The translations under genes were made by a program, and so were the position numbers. A stretch of DNA of 37,702 bases, from positions 1 to 37,702 of the forward strand of contig CANRMX010000021.1 of NCBI GenBank assembly GCA_947631855.1, in the 5' to 3' direction. The first letter of the stretch is position 1. Each line of letters opens with the position of its first letter. Source of the stretch: an uncultured Clostridia bacterium (GTDB taxonomy: Bacteria > Bacillota > Clostridia > Oscillospirales > Acutalibacteraceae). Positions 1 to 8,875 of this stretch are shown here, one piece after another. A model generated the notes under the pieces. It saw only the letters and a program-made list of their open reading frames with translations. It searched no databases and was not told the DNA's origin.

Positions 1-105
1 CGATTTGGCCGGTTCCTTCTTCTCTTTTTTGTGAACGTTTTTCCTTCGCTGTCCAATATGTATTGTAGCACTACAAAAAAGATTACGAAAAGTTTACAAA
101 TCGTC

Positions 106-135
106 TTGACAACACCCCGGCGGACGCGATACAAT
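106..135 (+). promoter_or_regulatory. sigma-A type promoter upstream of rny
   Basis: TTGACA (106-111) and TACAAT (130-135) are separated by 18 bp. The predicted start near 142 gives a leader of roughly 260 nt before the rny start codon. I recognised no known riboswitch or attenuator in that leader. Confidence 0.7.
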
Positions 136-405
136 ATAAGCACAATGCACAAGGGTGCTTCATTATATTTTCTCTGTTTTTTATACAGGTTCATTTTTCT
201 GTTTATATACCGCCCAGGGAGAGGTGTGGGATTTTCCCGGCGGGAAACTTTGAAAATATCATCGAAAAGGATCAATCTGTCCGTAGATATCCGAAAAGGA
301 CTATGTGCATCGGAAGGGCTGCGGGGCTCCGGAAAACCGGAAGCCGCGGCGCTTCCCTTTCGTTTTTTCCATCAGAATTTTCAGTTCATCAAAGGAGGTG
401 CCCGT

Positions 406-1968
406 TTGGGTCAAGTATCAGTAGTGCTCTGCGTGGTCATCGCGGTGGTCGCGGCGGTTTTGGCGGGGGCCCTGGCGTTTTTCTTTGGGATCGCCTACCG
501 CAAAAACAAGGCCGAGTCCGCTATCGGTTCCGCCGAGCAGGAAGCCAAAAGGATCGTGGGCGACGCGGTGAAGGCCGCCGAGGCCCGCAAGAAGGAGATC
601 GTTCTGGAGGGCAAGGATGAAGTCCACCGCCTGCGGAACGAGTCGGAAAAGGAGCTCAATTCCCGCCGCAAGGAGATCCAGCATCAGGAACGCCGGGTGC
701 AGCAGAAAGAGGAAAACCTGGAGAAGAAGCTGGAGAATGCCGAGCGCAAGGAGGAGCAGATCGAGCAGAAGAACCGCAAGGCCGAGGAACGCCTGAAAGA
801 GGCGGAGGCCGTGCGGAAGAGCCAGATCGACATGCTGGAAAAGATTTCGTCCTTTTCCAGCGAGCAGGCGCGGGAGTACCTGCTGGCCAACCTGGAGAAC
901 GAGCTGACCCACGAAAAAGCCGTGAAGGTCATGGAATTCCAGCAGCAGACCCGGGAGGAATGTGAGAATTCCGCACGGGAGATCATCGCCACGGCCATTC
1001 AGCGCTGCGCGGCGGATCAGGTCTCCGAGGCCGCCATCAGCGTGGTGCCCCTGCCCAACGACGAGATGAAGGGCCGGATCATCGGCCGGGAGGGCCGCAA
1101 CATCCGCTCCATCGAGACGCTGACCGGTGTGGACCTGATCATCGATGACACGCCCGAGGCCATCACCCTGTCGTCCTTTGAGCCGGTGCGCAGGGAGATC
1201 GCCCGCGTCGCCCTGGAGAAGCTGATTGCCGACGGCCGCATCCATCCCACCCGCATCGAGGAGATGGTGGAGAAGGCCCGCCGGGAAGTGGAATCCACCA
1301 TCAAGGCCGAGGGCGAACGGGCCGTGCTGGAGGTGGGCGTCAACGGCGTGCACCACGAGCTGGTGAAGCTCCTGGGCCGGCTGCGCTATCGCACCAGCTA
1401 TGGCCAGAACGTGCTCAACCATTCCAAAGAAGTGGCCTTCCTTTCCGGGATGATCGCGTCCGAATTGGGATTGGACCCTACCGTGGCCAAGCGCGCCGGA
1501 TTGCTGCATGATATCGGCAAGGCGCTGGATCACGAGGTGGAGGGCTCCCACGTGCAGATCGGCGTGGAAGTGGCCCGCAAGTACCGGGAAAGCGAAGCGG
1601 TGGTCCATGCCATCGCCGCCCATCACGGCGATGTGGAGGCCAAGACCATCGTGGCGTGCATCGTGCAGGCGGCCGACGCCATTTCCGCCGCCAGGCCGGG
1701 CGCCCGCCGGGAGAATCTGGAGAATTACATCAAGCGGCTGGAGAAGCTGGAAGAAGTCGCCTCCTCTTTCGAGGGTGTGGACAATTGCTATGCCATCCAG
1801 GCCGGCCGCGAGGTGCGCATCATGGTGAAGCCCGAGGCCGTCTCCGACGAGCAGATGACCCTGCTTGCCCGGGACATCTGCAAGAAGATCGAGACCGATC
1901 TGGACTATCCGGGCCAGATCAAGGTCAACATGATCCGCGAAAGCCGTCGGATCGACTACGCGCGGTAA
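406..1968 (+). CDS. rny: Ribonuclease Y
   Basis: Membrane-anchored endoribonuclease that starts mRNA decay in Firmicutes. The open frame runs further upstream, but a TTG at 406 preceded by a strong AAAGGAGG (391-398) gives 520 residues, the usual family length, and begins right at the hydrophobic N-terminal anchor (about residues 3-27). Then come a long charged coiled coil (about 30-200), a KH domain with the [12 protein letters not shown] motif (about 223-234) and an HD domain with the HD pair at 368-369 followed by IGKALDHE. The C-terminal part is intact. It is followed by a strong terminator and then ymdB, a neighbour pair conserved in Firmicutes. The family identification is secure; the TTG start is an inference from the ribosome-binding site and the membrane anchor. 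Confidence 0.96.
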   Translation: MGQVSVVLCVVIAVVAAVLAGALAFFFGIAYRKNKAESAIGSAEQEAKRIVGDAVKAAEARKKEIVLEGKDEVHRLRNESEKELNSRRKEIQHQERRVQQKEENLEKKLENAERKEEQIEQKNRKAEERLKEAEAVRKSQIDMLEKISSFSSEQAREYLLANLENELTHEKAVKVMEFQQQTREECENSAREIIATAIQRCAADQVSEAAISVVPLPNDEMKGRIIGREGRNIRSIETLTGVDLIIDDTPEAITLSSFEPVRREIARVALEKLIADGRIHPTRIEEMVEKARREVESTIKAEGERAVLEVGVNGVHHELVKLLGRLRYRTSYGQNVLNHSKEVAFLSGMIASELGLDPTVAKRAGLLHDIGKALDHEVEGSHVQIGVEVARKYRESEAVVHAIAAHHGDVEAKTIVACIVQAADAISAARPGARRENLENYIKRLEKLEEVASSFEGVDNCYAIQAGREVRIMVKPEAVSDEQMTLLARDICKKIETDLDYPGQIKVNMIRESRRIDYAR

Positions 1969-1974
1969 GCTGCC

Positions 1975-2006
1975 GGACCGGGGCGCCCAATGCCCCGGTC
2001 CTTTTT
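1975..2006 (+). terminator. Intrinsic terminator between rny and ymdB
   Basis: A perfect 10-bp GC-rich stem (1975-1984 with 1992-2001), a 7-nt loop and five T (2002-2006). It starts 6 nt after the rny stop. I see no separate promoter before ymdB, so it probably acts as a partial terminator that lowers ymdB relative to rny. Confidence 0.9.
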
Positions 2007-2036
2007 GCGCGGCACGGGCAGGGAGGAAGTATTCAG

Positions 2037-2813
2037 ATGTTCAATGTACTGTGTATCGGCGACGTGGTGGGCAGCGTGGGCTGCCGGTTCCTGCGGGAGC
2101 GTCTGCCGTCCCTCAAGCGGATGAAGGGGGTGGATCTGGTCATCGCCAACGGAGAAAATTCCGCCGACGGCAACGGGATCACCCCGGTCTCCTGCCGCTC
2201 TCTGCTGGACAGCGGCGTGGACGTGATCACCACGGGCAACCACAGCTTCCGCCGGAAGGAATCCTTTGAGACCTATGATTCCTGCGAGACTCTGCTGCGC
2301 CCGGCGAATTTCCCCAAGGGCACCACGCCGGGCCGGGGCCTGTGCGTGGTGGATCTGGGCCGGGTGCGGGTGGCGGTGCTCAACATCATGGGCGTGGCCT
2401 ATCTGGAGAATCTGGCCGACCCCTTCGATACGCTGGATGAGCTGCTCCGCACGCCCGACCTGCCGCCGGTGCGCATTCTGGATTTCCACGCCGAGGCCAC
2501 CGGCGAAAAGCGGGCCATGGGCTACTACGCCGACGAGCGTATCTCCGCGCTGTTCGGCACCCACACCCATGTGCCCACCGCCGACGACTGCATCCTGCCC
2601 GGCGGCACGGGATACATCTCCGACGCGGGGATGACCGGGCCGCAGGAATCGGTGCTGGGGGTGAAGCCGGAGCTGATCATCCGCAAGCTGCACGAGAAGC
2701 TGCCGGTGCGGTTTGAAGTGGCCCAGGGCCCCTGCCGGATGGATTGTGTGTTATTCGGCATCGATGAAAAGTCGGGGCAGTGCGCAAGCGTGGAGCGCTT
2801 TTCGATTTGGTGA
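2037..2813 (+). CDS. ymdB: YmdB family metallophosphoesterase (2',3'-cyclic nucleotide phosphodiesterase type)
   Basis: 258 residues, matching the family. The ATG at 2037 follows GGGAGGAAG (2021-2029); the open frame extends upstream into rny but without family similarity. The calcineurin-like metal-binding motifs of this family are visible: GD at 8-9, NGEN at 38-41, GNH at 67-69, and downstream DFHAEATGEK and GTHTHVPTAD. In Bacillus subtilis YmdB hydrolyses cyclic nucleotides, influences biofilm and motility gene expression, and is encoded next to rny. The 3' end is odd: the last ten or so codons, the stop and about 25 bp beyond form the first copy of a 58-bp repeat that recurs 102 bp downstream. 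Confidence 0.93.
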   Translation: MFNVLCIGDVVGSVGCRFLRERLPSLKRMKGVDLVIANGENSADGNGITPVSCRSLLDSGVDVITTGNHSFRRKESFETYDSCETLLRPANFPKGTTPGRGLCVVDLGRVRVAVLNIMGVAYLENLADPFDTLDELLRTPDLPPVRILDFHAEATGEKRAMGYYADERISALFGTHTHVPTADDCILPGGTGYISDAGMTGPQESVLGVKPELIIRKLHEKLPVRFEVAQGPCRMDCVLFGIDEKSGQCASVERFSIW

Positions 2814-2838
2814 TTGGTTCCCACCCGCAGCGTAAAAA
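2781..2838 (+). repeat. 58-bp direct repeat, copy 1 (covers the ymdB 3' end)
   Basis: Matches 2883-2940 at 52 of 58 positions by eye. It includes the final ymdB codons and stop (2811-2813). Either ymdB's tail was duplicated or an intergenic element supplies the tail. Confidence 0.85.
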
Positions 2839-2882
2839 CAAAAAATTAAAATAAAAAAATAAGTTTTTTATTTTTGATTTTG

Positions 2883-2940
2883 TGCGCAAGCATCGAGCGC
2901 TTTTCGATTTGGTGATTGTTTCCTACCTGCGGCGTAAAAA
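2883..2940 (+). repeat. 58-bp direct repeat, copy 2 (non-coding)
   Basis: Second copy of the ymdB-tail repeat, separated from the first by an extremely AT-rich 44 bp that contains an A/T-only inverted repeat around the central TAAG. The 2814-3180 region has no convincing gene: it holds this repeat, the AT-rich spacer, a terminator and unassigned sequence. Confidence 0.85.
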
Positions 2941-2983
2941 AGTTTTTTATCTTGCCCGCCATCCACGGCATATAGAGAAAAAG

Positions 2984-3012
2984 GCTCTCCCACAAAACGT
3001 GGGGGAGCTTTT
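2984..3012 (+). terminator. Intrinsic terminator downstream of ymdB
   Basis: 10-bp stem (2984-2993 with 2999-3008, one G-T pair), 5-nt loop and TTTT (3009-3012). It lies about 170 bp after the ymdB stop and probably ends the rny-ymdB transcript. Confidence 0.75.
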
Positions 3013-3189
3013 CGTGTTTGTGCGTGCATCCACATCAAGAGAGGGCGGTCTCGCTGGCAAAATCATAAACATTTTGGAAGCGCCTTTTCCTTTTGGTGCG
3101 CGGCTGTCTTCTCTTACAGGTTCAAAACAGTAGATTAAATGGCGGATTAAAAAAATCAAAGAAAAAACTTAATTCTTTTAATTTCGGTA

Positions 3190-3236
3190 TTGACAAAGTG
3201 AAAGCGTTCCGCTATAATGCAGACAAAGGTTAACCT
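3190..3236 (+). promoter_or_regulatory. Consensus promoter with palindrome at the start site, for the DUF2089 operon
   Basis: TTGACA (3190-3195), 17 bp, TATAAT (3213-3218): a full consensus sigma-A promoter. A perfect 10-bp palindrome AGGTTAACCT (3227-3236) lies at the predicted transcription start, where a repressor would block initiation. The first gene encodes a zinc-ribbon HTH protein, so autoregulation is possible (inference). Confidence 0.85.
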
Positions 3237-3263
3237 GATTATCAGAAAGGAAGTAGGATCAAT

Positions 3264-3665
3264 ATGGCAAATTCCACGTATCACGCGCCCTCGGTGTGCC
3301 CCGTGTGCGGCGCGCCCATGACCGTCACCCGGCTCACCTGCCACCACTGCGGGGCGGAGCTCACCGGCAATTTCTCGCCTTGCCGCTTCTGCCATCTGGA
3401 GGAGAAGCACCTGCACTTCGTGGAGACCTTCCTGCGGTGCAGGGGGTCCATCAAAGAGGTGGAAAAAGCCCTGGGGGTCAGCTACCCCACCGTGAAGAAT
3501 ATGCTGGAGGCCGCCCTCAACGCCCTGGGGCTGGGGGAGCAGGCCGAACTGCGCGCCGTCCGGGAGCAGGAGGAGCGGGCCGATATCCTTGCCCGTCTGG
3601 CCAAGAAGGAGCTGGATGTGGATACCGCCGTGGAGGCGCTGAATCAGCTGAAGGGAGGCAAATAA
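3264..3665 (+). CDS. DUF2089 family zinc-ribbon HTH protein
   Basis: 133 residues. An N-terminal zinc ribbon has CPVC (12-15) and CHHC (26-29), with two further cysteines at 40 and 43. It is followed by a helix-turn-helix segment (about 60-82) and a C-terminal tail with heptad-like charge. This matches DUF2089, a family whose biochemical role I do not know; zinc and nucleic-acid binding are inferred. The ATG at 3264 has an upstream AGAAAGGAAG. The stop is one base before the ATG of the DUF4097 gene, so the two are translationally linked, as in many Firmicutes where a small regulator precedes a YvlB or LiaX-like protein. Confidence 0.88.
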   Translation: MANSTYHAPSVCPVCGAPMTVTRLTCHHCGAELTGNFSPCRFCHLEEKHLHFVETFLRCRGSIKEVEKALGVSYPTVKNMLEAALNALGLGEQAELRAVREQEERADILARLAKKELDVDTAVEALNQLKGGK

Positions 3666-3666
3666 G

Positions 3667-5337
3667 ATGGGCGAAGAAAAACGCAAAGTGCTGGAAATGC
3701 TGGCCGATGGGGTGATCTCCCAGGAGGACGCGGAGCGGCTTCTGGAGGCCCTGGGCGAAAGCATGGACGATGAGGACAAGCATGAAAAGCCGCAGGCGGA
3801 GCCCGATGAATCCGACCAGCCGGCGGTGGAGATTACAGCCACAGTCGTGGCCGAAAGCACGCAGGACACGGAGGATCCGCTGGACGATCCCATCCAGCAG
3901 GCGGTGGATGGGGCCGCCGCACAGGCCGAGAAGAAGCTGAATGGCCTGGGGGAGCGGATCGGCAGCATCGTGGGCGAAACGGTGGGCAAGATCTTCAACA
4001 CGGTGAAGAAGCCCAAGGGGAATATCCCCAGCCTCACCCTGCACCCCGAATTCCCGGAGATGCCCGAAATTCCCAATATCCCCGACATTCCCGATGCGCC
4101 GGAGCCGCCCGGTGTGGTGCCCCTTGCCCCGGCGGAGACCGATCTGTACACCGGCGAGGTGCGGATGCCCGCCGAAGACGTGGACGGCCTGAAGGTGGTC
4201 TGGGTCTGCGGCGGCGTGCAGGTGCAGCCCCATGACGGCGAAGACCTGCTGCTGCGGGAGACCTGCAAAAATCCGCTGGAAGATCGGCAGCGGATGCGGG
4301 TGGTGCTGGACGGCAGCACCCTGCTGGTGCGCTTCATGCAGAAGAATTCCCAGCCGGAGACGGGCAAGCTGGAAAAGCAGCTGGAGGTGCTGGTGCCCAG
4401 GGCCCTTGCCCGGGAGCTGGACGATGTATCGGTGCGCACGGTGTCGGGTGCGGCGGCGGTGAGCGGCCTCACCTGCGACGGGCTGGCCCTGTCCAGCGTT
4501 TCCGGGGCGCTCTCCGCAGAGGACTGTCGGGCTGATTCCGCCAAGCTCCACTCGGGCGGCGGGGCCCTCTCCCTGCAGCGGGTCCTCGCCGATACGGTCG
4601 AGGCCCACAGCGGCTCGGGCAGCATCTCCGCTTGCGATGTCACTGCCGACGGGACAGACCTGCGCTCGGGTTCCGGCTCCATCTATGCCCAGTGCATCCA
4701 CAGCGAGGAGACGAAAATCAACGCGGGCTCCGGCAGCATCACGGCGGAGGAGATCACCGGGGACAGCGCCTCCATCAGCACGGGTTCCGGGACGATCCGG
4801 GCCAGCGCGGTCCACTGCGACGATGCGGCGGCCCTCCGGGCCGGCTCCGGCGGCGTGGACGCCCAGGACATCACCGGGGAAAGCGTGTCCATCGCCTCCG
4901 CTTCGGGGCAGGTGCACGCCCAGTCGATCCACGGCGAAGACAGCGTGGAGCTCACCGGGGTCTCCGGCACGGTGACGGCGGAAGACGTCCACAGCGAGGG
5001 GAATGTAAAGCTTAGCACGTTGTCGGGCGGACTGCGGGCCGCAGGGCTCAATGTGGGCGAGGAATTGGCCTTCTCCACGGTGAGCGGCGGCATCTCCGCC
5101 GCCCTCACCCGGATGCCCGGGGAGATCAAGGTGAGCACGGTTTCCGCCCAGGCGGAGCTGACTCTGCCGGAATCGGAAGGCGGGTTTGCCGTCACCTACC
5201 AGGGCGGCCTCACCAGCGATTTCCCGCTGGACGGCCCGGTGGACAAGAACGGCGGCCAGGCGACCCACGGCGACGGGGAGACGGCCATCCACTTCTCCTC
5301 GATGAGCGGCCGGCTGCACCTCAAGAAAGCGGAATAA
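3667..5337 (+). CDS. DUF4097 beta-repeat protein with SHOCT-like N-terminal domain
   Basis: 556 residues with no signal peptide. The N-terminus (about 1-35, with VLEMLADGVISQEDAERLL) is the short helical SHOCT-like domain found in YvlB and LiaX-type proteins. An acidic linker follows, then a proline repeat (about 122-150, units such as PEIP, PNIP, PDIP). From about residue 180 a repetitive beta-helix-like region carries many units of the form S-G-S-G-S-I-x-A, typical of DUF4097. Related proteins take part in cell-envelope stress responses (LiaX in Enterococcus); that role here is inference. Its start follows the DUF2089 stop by one base with GGGAGG upstream, so the two genes form an operon. 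Confidence 0.88.
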   Translation: MGEEKRKVLEMLADGVISQEDAERLLEALGESMDDEDKHEKPQAEPDESDQPAVEITATVVAESTQDTEDPLDDPIQQAVDGAAAQAEKKLNGLGERIGSIVGETVGKIFNTVKKPKGNIPSLTLHPEFPEMPEIPNIPDIPDAPEPPGVVPLAPAETDLYTGEVRMPAEDVDGLKVVWVCGGVQVQPHDGEDLLLRETCKNPLEDRQRMRVVLDGSTLLVRFMQKNSQPETGKLEKQLEVLVPRALARELDDVSVRTVSGAAAVSGLTCDGLALSSVSGALSAEDCRADSAKLHSGGGALSLQRVLADTVEAHSGSGSISACDVTADGTDLRSGSGSIYAQCIHSEETKINAGSGSITAEEITGDSASISTGSGTIRASAVHCDDAAALRAGSGGVDAQDITGESVSIASASGQVHAQSIHGEDSVELTGVSGTVTAEDVHSEGNVKLSTLSGGLRAAGLNVGEELAFSTVSGGISAALTRMPGEIKVSTVSAQAELTLPESEGGFAVTYQGGLTSDFPLDGPVDKNGGQATHGDGETAIHFSSMSGRLHLKKAE

Positions 5338-5349
5338 GGCAATATGATC

Positions 5350-5379
5350 GGAGGCCCCTCCCATTTGGGAGGGGCCTCC
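5350..5379. repeat. Perfect 13-bp inverted repeat after the DUF4097 gene
   Basis: Arms 5350-5362 and 5367-5379 pair perfectly around ATTT. Neither strand has a T-run after it, so it is not a textbook terminator. It may be an mRNA 3'-end stabiliser or a factor-assisted terminator. Confidence 0.75.
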
Positions 5380-5431
5380 AAAACGTGGCGGCCAAGGGTA
5401 GGGCACTTGGCGTTTTTCACATCATGCGGTA

Positions 5432-5587
5432 GGCCTTGGGGAACCCCCTGCGAGGGTTCCCCACCGAAAAACAGTCCACTGGACTGTTTTTCGCCCCTCC
5501 TGCGCTTTCGGAGGAGTAAAGGCCGTGGAGAGCTGCTCCACACCTCGCAAACTTTTTCGAGAAAAAGTTTGACAAAAAGCTTTACGT
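5432..5587 (+). repeat. Dispersed structured repeat family R1, longest copy
   Basis: A compact hairpin array. A closing stem GGCCTT (5432-5437) with AAGGCC (5519-5524) encloses three hairpins: 9 bp (5438-5462), 13 bp with loop ACT (5465-5493) and 5 bp (5496-5514). It is followed by a 6-bp hairpin (5525-5541) and a 10-bp hairpin (5549-5570). Related copies occur on the minus strand at 19307-19424 and, as a 3' fragment, at 28616-28661. It fills most of the 329-bp gap between convergent genes. Confidence 0.75.
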
Positions 5588-5625
5588 TGTTTTGCTATCG
5601 CAAAATCTTTTTTTCAACAGGCTGC

Positions 5626-5651
5626 AAAAAGCCCCTCTTTTGCAGAGGGGC
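5626..5651 (-). terminator. Terminator of the Gfo/Idh/MocA operon
   Basis: Read on the minus strand: 7-bp stem (5645-5651 with 5631-5637), 7-nt loop, then five T (complement of 5626-5630). It lies 15 bp past the stop of the last operon gene. Confidence 0.85.
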
Positions 5652-5666
5652 CTCCTTGCGTCCAAC

Positions 5667-6677
5667 TTACAGCCGAATCTCTTTGCCCTCCCGGGCTGAA
5701 CGGTAGGCCGCCAGCAGCAGTTCCACGGTGTCGCTCACGCCGGGGATGTCGTTGCGGAAGGGCCGATCCTCCAGCACGCACCGGTAAAAATCCCCGATGC
5801 ACAGGCCGTGGCTGGCGCCCCAATACGCCTTGCCGGTGGGAGAGAGCTTGTCTGCCAGCCGATGATGTTCCACACTGCCGTCCTTCCAGCGCACGGTGAT
5901 CTCCTGCTCCTCCATGCGCAGGGTGCAGTTCTCGCACAGCAGCTCCACCAGAACCGGGGAATCCGCACCGTGGGCGGTGGTGGCGAAGAACACCGCGGGC
6001 CGGCCGCCGAAATCTACCAGCGCTTCAAAGGTGTCCTCCACCTCGATCACGCCTTTCAGGTGGTGATTGGAGAGGCTGGCGTCCACGCCGGAGGCCGCGC
6101 CCAAAAACCAGCACAGCAGGTCCAGCGTGTGGATGGACTGATTCATCAGCACGCCGCCGCCCTCGGTGGTGAGGCTGCCCCGCCAGCCGCTTTCGGTATA
6201 GTAGGCGGCATCCCGGCGCCAGGTGACGAACGCCCTTGCCCCGGTGATTTTCCCGGGTCTGCCGGTAGCCAGCAGGGATTTCAAAAACTCGGTGCCGGGG
6301 TTGTAGCGATTCTGAAAGCACACGCCCACCCGGACATTTTCCGCCGCCAGGCTGCGGAATTCTGCCCATTGGGATTCGTTCACCGCCGGCGGCTTCTCCG
6401 TGAACACGTGGATGCCCCGGGCCGCCGCCAATTTAGCCATGGGGGTGTGCAGGGGGTGGGGGGTGCAGAGATGCACCACGTCGATGGATTCCTGCGCCAG
6501 CAGGGCTTCCAGCGAATCATACGCCCGGCAGCCGTAGGTTTTGGCCATGGCCTGGGCCCGCTCCGGCCGGATATCCGCGCAGGCGACCAGATCGGCGGTC
6601 TCCTGGGCGGACAGCACCTGGGCGTGGGTCTGGGCGATGCCGCCGCAGCCGATGATGGCGGCTCTCAATTTTTTCAT
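5667..6677 (-). CDS. Gfo/Idh/MocA family oxidoreductase
   Basis: 336 residues. The N-terminal Rossmann fold has the dinucleotide motif GCGGIA near residues 11-16, and the family motif EKP (in TEKPPAVN) lies near the end of the NAD-binding domain. The C-terminal alpha/beta domain is typical. These enzymes oxidise or reduce sugars, inositols and derivatives with NAD(P); the substrate cannot be read from sequence. Its ATG overlaps the stop of the isomerase gene by 4 bp (ATGA), so it is the third gene of the operon. It is clearly paralogous in type to the first gene (7557-8711) but not a recent duplicate. Confidence 0.93.
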   Translation of the reverse strand: MKKLRAAIIGCGGIAQTHAQVLSAQETADLVACADIRPERAQAMAKTYGCRAYDSLEALLAQESIDVVHLCTPHPLHTPMAKLAAARGIHVFTEKPPAVNESQWAEFRSLAAENVRVGVCFQNRYNPGTEFLKSLLATGRPGKITGARAFVTWRRDAAYYTESGWRGSLTTEGGGVLMNQSIHTLDLLCWFLGAASGVDASLSNHHLKGVIEVEDTFEALVDFGGRPAVFFATTAHGADSPVLVELLCENCTLRMEEQEITVRWKDGSVEHHRLADKLSPTGKAYWGASHGLCIGDFYRCVLEDRPFRNDIPGVSDTVELLLAAYRSAREGKEIRL

Positions 6678-7549
6678 ACCTGCGCCGCCTCCCTTGCCCC
6701 GGGGATTTCCGCCAGCAGGGCGCGGAGGGAATCCAGCGCCAGCTTCCAGGCAGATTTGCCGTCCAACGCGGTCTCCCGGTGCTTCGCGTCCTGTTCCAGC
6801 GCGGAAAGGCCCATGAAATTCACCAGATGGGGCTCCATGGAGAGAAATCCCCGATAGCCGCCGCCGATCAGATCAGTAAGGATCTCCCGCACGTGGCCGT
6901 CGCCCCGGCCCGCCGGGACGATCTGCTTCGTGTCCCACACCGCGTCCTTGATGTGCACATATGCGATGTACGGCTTGAGCAGTTCATAGGCGGGCAGGGT
7001 CTCCTGGCCCACCTCCACGAAATTGGCGAAGTCGAACACGGCTTTCAGATTGGGTCCGGCCAGCCGCTGGAGGATCTCCAGACAGCGGGGAGCCGTGTCG
7101 CCGTAGATGCCCTTCTCGTTTTCGTGGAGCAGCACGGAATCCCAGCACTTGGCTTCCTCCGTAAAGGCGTATAGCTTGTCGAGCACTTCCTCCCGGAAGT
7201 CCGCCGGGTCGCTGTCCTTGGGGATGTAGAAGCTGAAGATGCGCACATAGGGCGCGCCCAGCTCCTTCTGAATTTCCAGCGTGCGCTTGAGCTTTTCCAT
7301 CTGGGGCGCGAAATCCGCGCCGATGGGGCTTTTGCCCACAGGCGAGCCGATGGAGGACACGGCGATGCCGCTCTCCGCCAGCTTCAATTTGACTTCCCGC
7401 AGTTTGTCGGGGGTGAGATCGGACACATTCACGCCGTCGGCGCCGCGCAGCTCGATGTGCGTCAAGCCGAATTCCTTTACAGCTTCCAGCTGGGCGTCGA
7501 AGTCCGGGCTGATCTCGTCGGAAAATCCTGAAATCGTCAATCGTTTCAT
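6674..7549 (-). CDS. Sugar phosphate isomerase/epimerase family protein (TIM barrel)
   Basis: 291 residues from the ATG at 7549, which has GAGG (complement of 7555-7558) at 5-nt spacing; an in-frame GTG at 7555 is inside that site and less likely. The sequence fits the xylose-isomerase-like TIM barrel (AP endonuclease 2 / IolE / ketose epimerase superfamily). Metal-binding acidic and histidine residues are suggested by LLHENEKG, VFDFANF, YVHIKD and SMEPHL. The position between two Gfo/Idh/MocA dehydrogenases is a common arrangement for catabolism of inositol-like or rare sugars, in which an oxidised intermediate is isomerised. The exact substrate is unknown. Confidence 0.9.
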   Translation of the reverse strand: MKRLTISGFSDEISPDFDAQLEAVKEFGLTHIELRGADGVNVSDLTPDKLREVKLKLAESGIAVSSIGSPVGKSPIGADFAPQMEKLKRTLEIQKELGAPYVRIFSFYIPKDSDPADFREEVLDKLYAFTEEAKCWDSVLLHENEKGIYGDTAPRCLEILQRLAGPNLKAVFDFANFVEVGQETLPAYELLKPYIAYVHIKDAVWDTKQIVPAGRGDGHVREILTDLIGGGYRGFLSMEPHLVNFMGLSALEQDAKHRETALDGKSAWKLALDSLRALLAEIPGAREAAQV

Positions 7550-7556
7550 ACGCACC

Positions 7557-8711
7557 TCAATAGGTCCCTTCGGTGGAGAAGGTGACCGGTCTCACCGTCC
7601 GCTTCACGGACGCGGCCCGCCGCTTGTCGAGTTCACTGAGGAACAGCGCCTCGTCGAAGGGGATCTCCACCGGCCGCCCCAGCCAGGAGGACAGGTGCAT
7701 GGCGTTGGAGAGGGTCACGCCGTTGATGCCCTCCGCGCCCGGCGCCACCAGGGGCTCGCCCCGGAGGATGGCCCCGGCGAAGGCGTTCAGCACCCCCACG
7801 TGCTGGGGATTCTCCCCGTCGGTCTCCACGATGTGCTTTTCGCAGGCGGGCTGGGCGAATCCCTCGGGGCAGGTGACGCAGAATTCCCGCTCGTCCTGGG
7901 CCAGCTGCCAGAAGGTGAGCACGTTGTTTTCGCACACCAGCTTGCCCAGCGTGCCGCTGACCTCAAAGCGATTGGTGCCCGGGGCGTCGCCGGTGGTGGT
8001 GACGAACACGCCGGTGGCGCCGTTTGCAAATTCCATGTAGGCGGTCACGTCGTCCTCCACTTCGATATCGTGCCATTTGCCGTTGTGGCAGAAGGCCTGG
8101 ACGGTTTTGGGCAGGCCGCAGATCCACTGGAGCAGGTCCAGCTGATGGGGCGATTGATTGAGCAGCACGCCGCCGCCTTCGCCGTCCCAGGTGGCGCGCC
8201 AGTCGCCGGAATCGTAATAGGCCTGGGTGCGGTACCAATCGGTGATGATCCAGTTCACCCGTTTGATTTTGCCCAGCTCGCCGCCCTGCACCATTTCGTG
8301 CATTTTGCGGTAGACGCAGTTGGTGCGCTGATTGAACATCATGCCGAAGACTTTGCCGCTTTTCTCCGCCGCCAGATTCATCTCCCGCACCGCCTGGGTG
8401 TAGACCCCTGCCGGCTTCTCGCACATCACGTGCAGCCCTGCCTGGAACGCCTCGATGGCCAGGGTGGGGTGCTGATAGTGGGGCACCGCCAGCAGCACCG
8501 CGTCGCACAGCCCGCTGTGGATCAGTTCGCTGCCCTCCTCGAAGATGGGCGTGCCCGCAGGCAGGGTGGCCTTGCCCCATTCCCGGCGGTCGGCCCGCCG
8601 GTCCGCCGCGGCACAAACCTCGATCTCCGGGGTCTTGCCGGCCAGAATGTTGGCAATATGGCCGCTGCCCATGTTGCCCATACCGATCATGCCCAGCTTG
8701 ATCTTGTCCAT
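7557..8711 (-). CDS. Gfo/Idh/MocA family oxidoreductase, first gene of operon
   Basis: 384 residues. The N-terminal Rossmann motif GMGNMG lies at about 10-15 and CEKPAGVY marks the end of the nucleotide-binding domain. A central GGGVLLNQSPHQLD segment carries the histidine and aspartate expected in the family active site. The ATG at 8711 follows GGAGTG on the minus strand. The stop lies 7 nt before the next start, so the three genes are tightly coupled. No transporter or regulator gene is adjacent, which leaves the substrate open. Confidence 0.93.
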   Translation of the reverse strand: MDKIKLGMIGMGNMGSGHIANILAGKTPEIEVCAAADRRADRREWGKATLPAGTPIFEEGSELIHSGLCDAVLLAVPHYQHPTLAIEAFQAGLHVMCEKPAGVYTQAVREMNLAAEKSGKVFGMMFNQRTNCVYRKMHEMVQGGELGKIKRVNWIITDWYRTQAYYDSGDWRATWDGEGGGVLLNQSPHQLDLLQWICGLPKTVQAFCHNGKWHDIEVEDDVTAYMEFANGATGVFVTTTGDAPGTNRFEVSGTLGKLVCENNVLTFWQLAQDEREFCVTCPEGFAQPACEKHIVETDGENPQHVGVLNAFAGAILRGEPLVAPGAEGINGVTLSNAMHLSSWLGRPVEIPFDEALFLSELDKRRAASVKRTVRPVTFSTEGTY

Positions 8712-8743
8712 CCAATCACTCCGCTTCTGTAGGATTTAGTTCC

Positions 8744-8771
8744 ATTATAACCGGGCGCTGGCAAAAGTCAA
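8744..8771 (-). promoter_or_regulatory. Promoter of the Gfo/Idh/MocA operon
   Basis: Minus strand TTGACT (complement of 8766-8771), 16 bp, TATAAT (complement of 8744-8749). The leader is about 25 nt. I see no operator palindrome over it. Confidence 0.8.
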
Positions 8772-8875
8772 GTGGCGGGCAGGGCCCGCTGCCACTTCGC
8801 GGGCCAAACGCAATTTTCGCTGCGCTCAAATAGCGTTGCGCAATCCTCGCTTTGCTCGGATAGCGGCGCGCTGTA

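Noticed and set aside
418..1626. 402-codon minus-strand frame across rny
   Set aside because: Complement of a clear RNase Y gene; leucine-rich artefact of codon bias.
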